From Bacteroidota bacterium (GTDB taxonomy: Bacteria; Bacteroidota; Bacteroidia; Chitinophagales; Chitinophagaceae): 10,794 nt of DNA. Below, piece by piece: positions 7,656 through 10,794 of the stretch (its first letter is position 1; each line of letters starts with the position of its first letter). Location: contig JAFDXS010000037.1 of assembly GCA_018267795.1 (NCBI GenBank), forward strand, positions 1-10,794, written 5' to 3'. A model generated the notes under the pieces. That model saw only the letters and a program-made list of their open reading frames with translations, had not been told where the DNA came from and searched no databases. The position numbers and the translations under genes are program-made.

Positions 7656-7689
7656 AAAAAACGGATGCGCATATGCACATCCGTTTTTT
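7656..7689 (+). terminator. Intrinsic terminator after the T9SS type A gene
   Basis: A perfect 12-bp stem: AAAAAACGGATG at 7656-7667 pairs with CATCCGTTTTTT at 7678-7689. The loop contains the further palindrome GCATATGC, so the stem can extend after a single C/A mismatch. The run of six T on the 3' arm follows the CGGATG/CATCCG core, and the hairpin lies 20 bases after the stop codon. Because the A- and T-tracts are symmetrical it could also work on the minus strand, though no minus-strand gene ends here. Confidence 0.88.
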
Positions 7690-7764
7690 ATTATCGTTTC
7701 CTGCCTGCAATAGTATGCCTCGCATAATTGCATTTACTTATTCCCAGGTGGGTCTCATTCCTAA

Positions 7765-7778
7765 ATGATATATATCAT
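7765..7778. promoter_or_regulatory. Perfect 14-bp palindrome, Fnr/Crp-box-like (TGAT-N4-ATCA)
   Basis: ATGATATATATCAT is a perfect dyad containing TGAT-ATAT-ATCA, the core of the Fnr-class consensus TTGAT-N4-ATCAA. It lies 52 bp before the likely start of the DUF4342 gene, in the gap between the terminator and that gene. That position would suit an activator site. No clear TAnnTTTG box was found between it and the start codon, so the promoter itself is unassigned. An AT-rich palindrome can also arise by chance. Confidence 0.38.
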
Positions 7779-7829
7779 ATTGTGATTAAAACCTTTTTAA
7801 GACCTTTATTAATATTAAAAGTTCATTTT

Positions 7830-8090
7830 ATGATGTCAAAAGAATCATTTTCTATTAATGGCGAGCATCTGCTAAAGAAAGTTAAAGAACTAATTGAGGA
7901 AGGAAACATAAGAAAAATAACCATTGCAGATAAGGCAGGGAAGGAAATAATGAGTTTCCCGCTTACGGTAGGCGTAGTAGGTGTATTACTTGCGCCTGTT
8001 TTTGCAGCTGTAGGCGCATTAGCAGCTATGATAGGCGAATGTACTATTACTGTGGAAAGAGAAGACAAAAATGCAAATGAAGAACCATAA
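7830..8090 (+). CDS. DUF4342 domain protein
   Basis: A small protein of 86 residues from the ATG at 7830 (a second ATG follows directly at 7833). The frame is open further upstream to 7728, but only from a TTG, and the upstream residues lack family similarity, so I reject the long form. The sequence fits DUF4342: an amphipathic N-terminal helix (GEHLLKKVKELIEEGNIRKITI), a short strand pair (DKAGKEIMSFPL), then the conserved hydrophobic TVGVVGVLLAPVFAAVGALAA and a final strand TITVERED. The hydrophobic run at about 47-67 could be a membrane-inserting or buried helix. The molecular function of this family is not known to me; some members are fused to or near ubiquitin-associated-like helices. 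It is the first gene of a tight cluster: the next ORF starts 14 bp downstream. Confidence 0.8.
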   Translation: MMSKESFSINGEHLLKKVKELIEEGNIRKITIADKAGKEIMSFPLTVGVVGVLLAPVFAAVGALAAMIGECTITVEREDKNANEEP

Positions 8091-8104
8091 TCAAATCTTG
8101 TACA

Positions 8105-8266
8105 ATGGGAAAAATAAATAAGGAGTGGCATCTGAAACATAAAATGCCCAAAAATCCTACGCAGGAAGAGCGAATAAAATGGCATATAGAACATAGCAAG
8201 CACTGTTCATGCCGGGCTATGCCTGCTAAGCTTGCAGAAGAGATTAAAAAGTCAGGTATAAAATAG
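8105..8266 (+). CDS. Small His/Cys-rich conserved-looking protein (53 aa)
   Basis: A 53-residue frame from ATG 8105 to TAG 8264-8266, filling the gap between the DUF4342 and HEAT-repeat genes with 14-bp and 20-bp spacers on the same strand. The product is basic and soluble, with two WHxxH motifs: W8-H9-L-K-H12 and W26-H27-I-E-H30. The second runs into H33-C34-S-C36-R37, giving a compact His/Cys cluster that could bind zinc or another metal. KMPKNPTQEERIKWHIEHSK resembles, from memory, short hypothetical proteins of Bacteroidota. Codon use and spacing agree with a real gene, and the opposite-strand frame across it has no recognisable product. I cannot assign a function; metal binding is inference from the residue pattern. 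Confidence 0.72.
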   Translation: MGKINKEWHLKHKMPKNPTQEERIKWHIEHSKHCSCRAMPAKLAEEIKKSGIK

Positions 8267-8286
8267 CGATAGACTATCTTTACTGA

Positions 8287-8805
8287 ATGAACATAAAGGA
8301 ACTGCTTAACGACAAAACGCAAAAACCTAAAGAAAAAACGGAACTACTTAGCCGGGCTATTGTAACAGGAGAGATAAATATAGAAGTCCTACTGGATTTT
8401 GCAAAAGCAGCTAAAGACAGTGATAAAGCTACCTGCATAGAAGCTCTGGAATTTGCTACTAAAGAAAACGCTACGGTCGCTAATCGTGCAATATTTCAAT
8501 TTGCCATTGCATCACTTTCGTCAAAGGCTCCGCGGGTAAAATGGGAGTCGGCAAAGGTAATTGGCAATACAGCCAAACTATTTGAAAAAGACCTGGGTGA
8601 TGCAATTGCCGGTCTCCTGCAAAATACTGAAGATAAAGGCACTGTTGTGCGTTGGAGTGCAGCGTTTGCGCTGGGCGAAATAATAAAATTGAAAACTAAA
8701 CACAATAAAGAACTTATACCCGCAACTGAAGCAATAATGGAAAGAGAAGAAAAAAACAGTATTAAGAAAATATACCAGGCTGCCTTTAAGAAGGCAAAGC
8801 TTTAG
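8287..8805 (+). CDS. HEAT-repeat protein
   Basis: A 172-residue soluble, all-helical protein without a signal peptide. At least two HEAT-like helical pairs can be read in the second half: PRVKWESAKVIGNTAKLF at 82-99 followed by a partner helix to about 112, and TVVRWSAAFALGEIIKL at 119-135 followed by a helix to about 153. The repeated (V)xxW(S/E)(S/A)A(K/F) core marks the duplication. The first 60 residues form further helices, probably more degenerate repeats. HEAT proteins serve as protein-protein scaffolds, and some bacterial ones (AlkD-like) bind DNA; nothing here shows catalytic residues. It ends a three-gene cluster with the DUF4342 and His/Cys proteins. Its stop codon lies inside the 3' end of the convergent transporter gene, a 20-bp overlap. 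Confidence 0.8.
   Translation: MNIKELLNDKTQKPKEKTELLSRAIVTGEINIEVLLDFAKAAKDSDKATCIEALEFATKENATVANRAIFQFAIASLSSKAPRVKWESAKVIGNTAKLFEKDLGDAIAGLLQNTEDKGTVVRWSAAFALGEIIKLKTKHNKELIPATEAIMEREEKNSIKKIYQAAFKKAKL
8781..8796 (+). terminator. Weak hairpin at the tail-to-tail gene junction
   Basis: TGCCTT-TAAG-AAGGCA forms a perfect 6-bp stem with a 4-base loop, inside the overlapping ends of the HEAT and MFS genes. On the plus strand a run of seven T (8806-8812) follows, but only after a 9-base gap, so termination would be inefficient. It may simply reflect coding sequence (AAFKKAK on the plus strand). Confidence 0.25.
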
Positions 8806-9976
8806 TTTTTTTATTGCCCAGCAATAAGAAATGTACAACCACAATTATAGTTACGACTGCTGAAGCAAGAAAAGTAACAGTAGGACCAAATTGATACCAA
8901 AGTAAGCCAGCCACACTACTGGCAATTAAAGTACAAATACTCTGAAAACTGGTAAATGTACCAATTGCTGTTGCGGTATCATTCCGATCTGCGATATTTG
9001 AGATCCAGGCTTTTGCAATACCTTCTGTAGCTGCCGCATATACACCATAAAGAAAAAATAGCAGAAGGAACACATACAGATTATTATTGAATGCCATACC
9101 TGCATACACTATAGCAAATACAGCCAGCCCGGCGACAAAAACATTCTTTAATCCCAGCTTGTCTGCTAATATACCCAGTGGATAAGAACACAGGGCATAA
9201 ACGATATTATAAAAGATATACACACCAATTGTCATTGTATCTGAGTATCCTGCCGCTTTTATCTTCAGCAGTAGGAACACATCAGAGCTATTAAATAAGG
9301 TAAAAAGCAATAACCCTACTACCAGCTTCCTATACATTGCCGGGCTTTGCTTCCAGTATTTCAGAAAATCTAAAAAATAGGTTTTAACAGTCGTGGACCT
9401 TGGTTTTATATTTCGCTCTTTTATTAGGTATGTAAAGATGATAGCTGCTAGGCCAGGAAGAAATGCCAGGTAAAACAGTAACTTATAGTTCCCTGGATGA
9501 TAGAACAGGAACAGCAATGCAATGGAAGGGCCAAGTACTGCACCTACAGTATCCATACTTCTATGAAAGCCGAATACCCTACCCTTTGTTGCGACCGTTG
9601 TTTCATCAGATAGTAATGCATCTCTGGCACCAGTACGCAATCCTTTGCCTAATCTATCTAATGTTCGTGCAGAAAACACCCATGCAGGAAAAGTAAAAAT
9701 GGCCATCATAGGCTTGGAAATAGCACTAAGCAAATATCCCCAACGCACAAATGGCAGTCTGCGGCCAATGTTATCAGATAGCTTACCGAAGTAACCTTTA
9801 CTAAGTCCTGCTACGGCCTCGGCAAAGCCTTCCAGCACGCCAATAAGTAAAATAGAAAAGTTAATGCTCTTTAAATATATAGGCATTACAGGATAGAGCA
9901 TTTCGCTTGCTACATCTGTAAACAAGCTTATCAGCGACAATATCCATATGGTCCTTGTAATTACCCTCATTGCCAT
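8786..9976 (-). CDS. Major facilitator superfamily (MFS) transporter
   Basis: An inner-membrane protein of 396 residues with about 12 hydrophobic helices, typical MFS length. Motif A sits in the loop after TM2: G64-K-L-S-D68-N-I-G71-R72-R73, with a degenerate copy in the second half (GILADKLG at 268-275). Other marks are SLFTDVASEMLYPVMPIYL in TM1, RTLDRLGKGLRTGARDALLSDE at 104-125, GFHRSMDTVGAVLGP at 136-150 and AATEGIAKAW at 315-324. Together these fit a widespread MFS subgroup whose substrate is generally unassigned; efflux or import of a small solute by proton coupling is the family expectation. An alternative ATG is two codons in. The gene stands alone on this strand, is divergent from the 72-residue protein across 56 bp, and overlaps the HEAT gene at its 3' end. 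No confident promoter was found. Confidence 0.92.
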   Translation of the reverse strand: MAMRVITRTIWILSLISLFTDVASEMLYPVMPIYLKSINFSILLIGVLEGFAEAVAGLSKGYFGKLSDNIGRRLPFVRWGYLLSAISKPMMAIFTFPAWVFSARTLDRLGKGLRTGARDALLSDETTVATKGRVFGFHRSMDTVGAVLGPSIALLFLFYHPGNYKLLFYLAFLPGLAAIIFTYLIKERNIKPRSTTVKTYFLDFLKYWKQSPAMYRKLVVGLLLFTLFNSSDVFLLLKIKAAGYSDTMTIGVYIFYNIVYALCSYPLGILADKLGLKNVFVAGLAVFAIVYAGMAFNNNLYVFLLLFFLYGVYAAATEGIAKAWISNIADRNDTATAIGTFTSFQSICTLIASSVAGLLWYQFGPTVTFLASAVVTIIVVVHFLLLGNKKTKALPS

Positions 9977-10032
9977 GCTAATATAACAGTTAATGGCAAA
10001 CTATTTGTGAGTAGTTAATAAAACGTAGTATA

Positions 10033-10251
10033 ATGAGCTCGGCATTTGTAAAGGAGAACGAAGAGCAATGGTTGCATGACGTAGCCCCTACCCTTAATGC
10101 ACTTATCGTTTACCTGACCAGGGAAAACAATGGCATTCGCGTATATGAAAAGAGCAGCTATAAGGATGATAAAACAGGAAAAGAAAGACATATAATGAGC
10201 AATGGGCTTACCTACACCATAGGCACTGATGGCAAATGGTCAATAGTGTAG
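10033..10251 (+). CDS. Small conserved hypothetical protein (72 aa) with AFVKE N-terminus
   Basis: A 72-residue soluble protein without signal or membrane segment. The N-terminus MSSAFVKENEEQWLHDVAP recalls, in its AFVKE segment only, the extreme N-terminus of GreB-like transcript-cleavage factors; the GreA/GreB domains themselves are absent. The middle, LNALIVYLTRENNGIRVYEK, predicts one amphipathic helix followed by strands, and the end is a beta-hairpin (MSNGLTYTIGTDGKWSIV). From memory, very similar short proteins occur widely in Bacteroidota without an assigned role. The start ATG is chosen because it gives this conserved opening. It is divergent from the MFS gene and 52 bp upstream of the lipoprotein gene, so it may share a promoter region with the former. 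Confidence 0.72.
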   Translation: MSSAFVKENEEQWLHDVAPTLNALIVYLTRENNGIRVYEKSSYKDDKTGKERHIMSNGLTYTIGTDGKWSIV

Positions 10252-10255
10252 CCTA

Positions 10256-10285
10256 TTTGATGCAATTAATATAATTTATATTTTG
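10256..10285 (+). promoter_or_regulatory. Candidate promoter for the lipoprotein gene
   Basis: TTTG at 10256-10259, a 19-base spacer, then TATTTTG at 10279-10285, close to the Bacteroidota TAnnTTTG box but one base short. The predicted leader is roughly 15 bases before the ATG at 10304. Confidence 0.3.
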
Positions 10286-10303
10286 CTGCGAAATTATACC
10301 TGA

Positions 10304-10642
10304 ATGAAAAAAGCCATTTTAAGTGCGGCAATATTTCTTTCATTATTTTCAGTCATTTCCTGCAAAAAGACTGATAGCAAAAAAGAAGACTTAATAGGCC
10401 ACTGGCAGCAGGAATCTTACCCTGATAACAACCTGAACTTTAACAGTGACGGCACAGGTAATCAAATAGATCCTGCTTATGGCACTTTTAAATTTAATTG
10501 GTCTTTTACAGATAACGAAAATAGCATAGCACTATACGACGGTAATACTTATGTTGATACCTGGAAAATAAGAGAGCTCAACAGTGGGCGCTTTACTTTC
10601 CAGGATGAAAATGGCGGTTATATCTACACCTTCTTACGCTAA
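10304..10642 (+). CDS. Small lipoprotein, lipocalin-like
   Basis: A 112-residue protein with a clear lipoprotein signal peptide: MKKAILSAAIFLSLFSVISC, with the lipobox ending at C20, which would be lipidated after signal peptidase II cleavage. The residues after it (KKTDSKKED) include charged positions common in Bacteroidota lipoproteins. The mature part opens with LIGHWQQESYPD and continues in alternating strands (LNFNSDGTGN, TFKFNWSFTDN, SIALYDG, TWKIRELNSGRFTFQDENG). This is the pattern of small lipocalin-like or DUF4923/DUF5004-type proteins, a beta-barrel starting with a GxW motif. It is probably periplasmic or at the outer membrane. The ligand, if any, is unknown. It may be expressed alone or with the 72-residue protein gene 52 bp upstream. 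No terminator with a T-run follows; only the short palindrome CTAAGCTTAG spans its stop codon. Confidence 0.85.
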   Translation: MKKAILSAAIFLSLFSVISCKKTDSKKEDLIGHWQQESYPDNNLNFNSDGTGNQIDPAYGTFKFNWSFTDNENSIALYDGNTYVDTWKIRELNSGRFTFQDENGGYIYTFLR

Positions 10643-10644
10643 GC

Positions 10645-10785
10645 TTAGTAACCCTGACTTTGGCTGGTATTCTTCCTGTTTATATCTGAATCATGCCCTG
10701 TGTGATGCACGTTATTTGCCTTGGTGCCTGTGTCATTCAGGTTTGTTTTGTTTGTATCCTGATCATTTGCGGGATCATTTGGTGC
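10645..10785 (-). other. Start-less minus-strand open stretch at the right edge (possible gene remnant or frameshifted C-terminus)
   Basis: On the minus strand, 46 sense codons run from 10785 to a TAA at 10647-10645. They encode a strongly hydrophilic Asn/Asp/Thr/Gln/His-rich stretch that includes an in-phase NDPAND repeat, matched by the direct repeat GATCATTTG at 10761 and 10773 on the plus strand. A TAA directly upstream (10788-10786) and the absence of any ATG mean that it cannot be a complete gene. It could be the C-terminal end of a gene continuing past the edge with a frameshift, a decayed gene, or chance. The plus strand here encodes an unconvincing Cys/Ile-rich frame. Confidence 0.25.
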
Positions 10786-10794
10786 TTAGGTAGC

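Noticed and set aside
7728..7829. N-terminal extension of the DUF4342 gene by 34 codons
   Set aside because: It would need a TTG start, covers the Fnr-like palindrome, and the added residues have no family match; the ATG at 7830 fits the domain.
8047..8322. Minus-strand open frame across the DUF4342/His-Cys region
   Set aside because: It is antisense to the small cluster and its product is a Phe/Cys/His-rich string with no recognisable domain; the plus-strand 53-codon gene explains the region better.
10584..10793. Plus-strand open frame overlapping the lipoprotein gene end
   Set aside because: It overlaps the lipoprotein gene in another frame and gives Cys/Leu/His-rich sequence without a promoter or family match.
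1..10794. CRISPR arrays, tRNA/rRNA genes, insertion sequences or prophage genes
   Set aside because: No regularly spaced repeats, cloverleaf, rRNA-like stretches, transposase or integrase motifs were found on reading both strands.

Overview
The window looks like a chromosomal segment of a Bacteroidota bacterium, most likely from the Chitinophagaceae/Sphingobacteria side. Three things in the sequence support this. Two secreted proteins end in type IX secretion system (T9SS) sorting domains, one type B and one type A. Several gene starts follow matches to the Bacteroidota promoter (TTG/TTTG, about 19-21 bases, TAnnTTTG) and lack strong Shine-Dalgarno sites. The small conserved proteins have a Bacteroidota flavour. 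The DNA is AT-rich. This placement rests on recognised families, not on a marker gene.

Layout from left to right. (1) At 1-261 the N-terminal part of a hemerythrin-like protein runs off the left edge on the minus strand. It is divergent, across 238 bp, from a KirBac-type inward-rectifier potassium channel (500-1468). (2) Convergent with the channel is a 719-residue secreted protein with a type B T9SS signal (1483-3642, minus). It shares a 146-bp divergent promoter region, containing two DNA dyads, with a sensor operon on the plus strand. (3) That operon holds a periplasmic-TPR histidine kinase (3789-5786) overlapping by 29 bp a NarL/LuxR-type response regulator (5758-6396). (4) A type A T9SS-sorted secreted protein follows (6521-7636), closed by a strong hairpin terminator. 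(5) A compact operon-like set follows: a DUF4342 protein, a previously unlisted 53-residue His/Cys protein, and a HEAT-repeat protein (7830-8805), preceded by an Fnr-box-like palindrome. (6) A minus-strand MFS transporter (8786-9976) overlaps the HEAT gene tail-to-tail by 20 bp. (7) A 72-residue conserved small protein and a 112-residue lipoprotein lie on the plus strand. The last 150 bases hold an open minus-strand stretch without a start, possibly the remnant of a gene.

Working together: the two-component pair is built to sense something in the periplasm and act on transcription, and it sits directly between two T9SS cargo genes. They are its most obvious candidate targets, but this is inference from position. 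The hemerythrin protein and the Fnr-like palindrome would both fit oxygen or nitric oxide response, again only as inference. No tRNA, rRNA, CRISPR array, insertion sequence or phage gene was seen. No gene-free stretch exceeds 300 bases; the longest is 262-499. The least described parts are the DUF4342/His-Cys/HEAT set and the divergent dyad region. I see no clear evidence of a wholly new defence or metabolic system.
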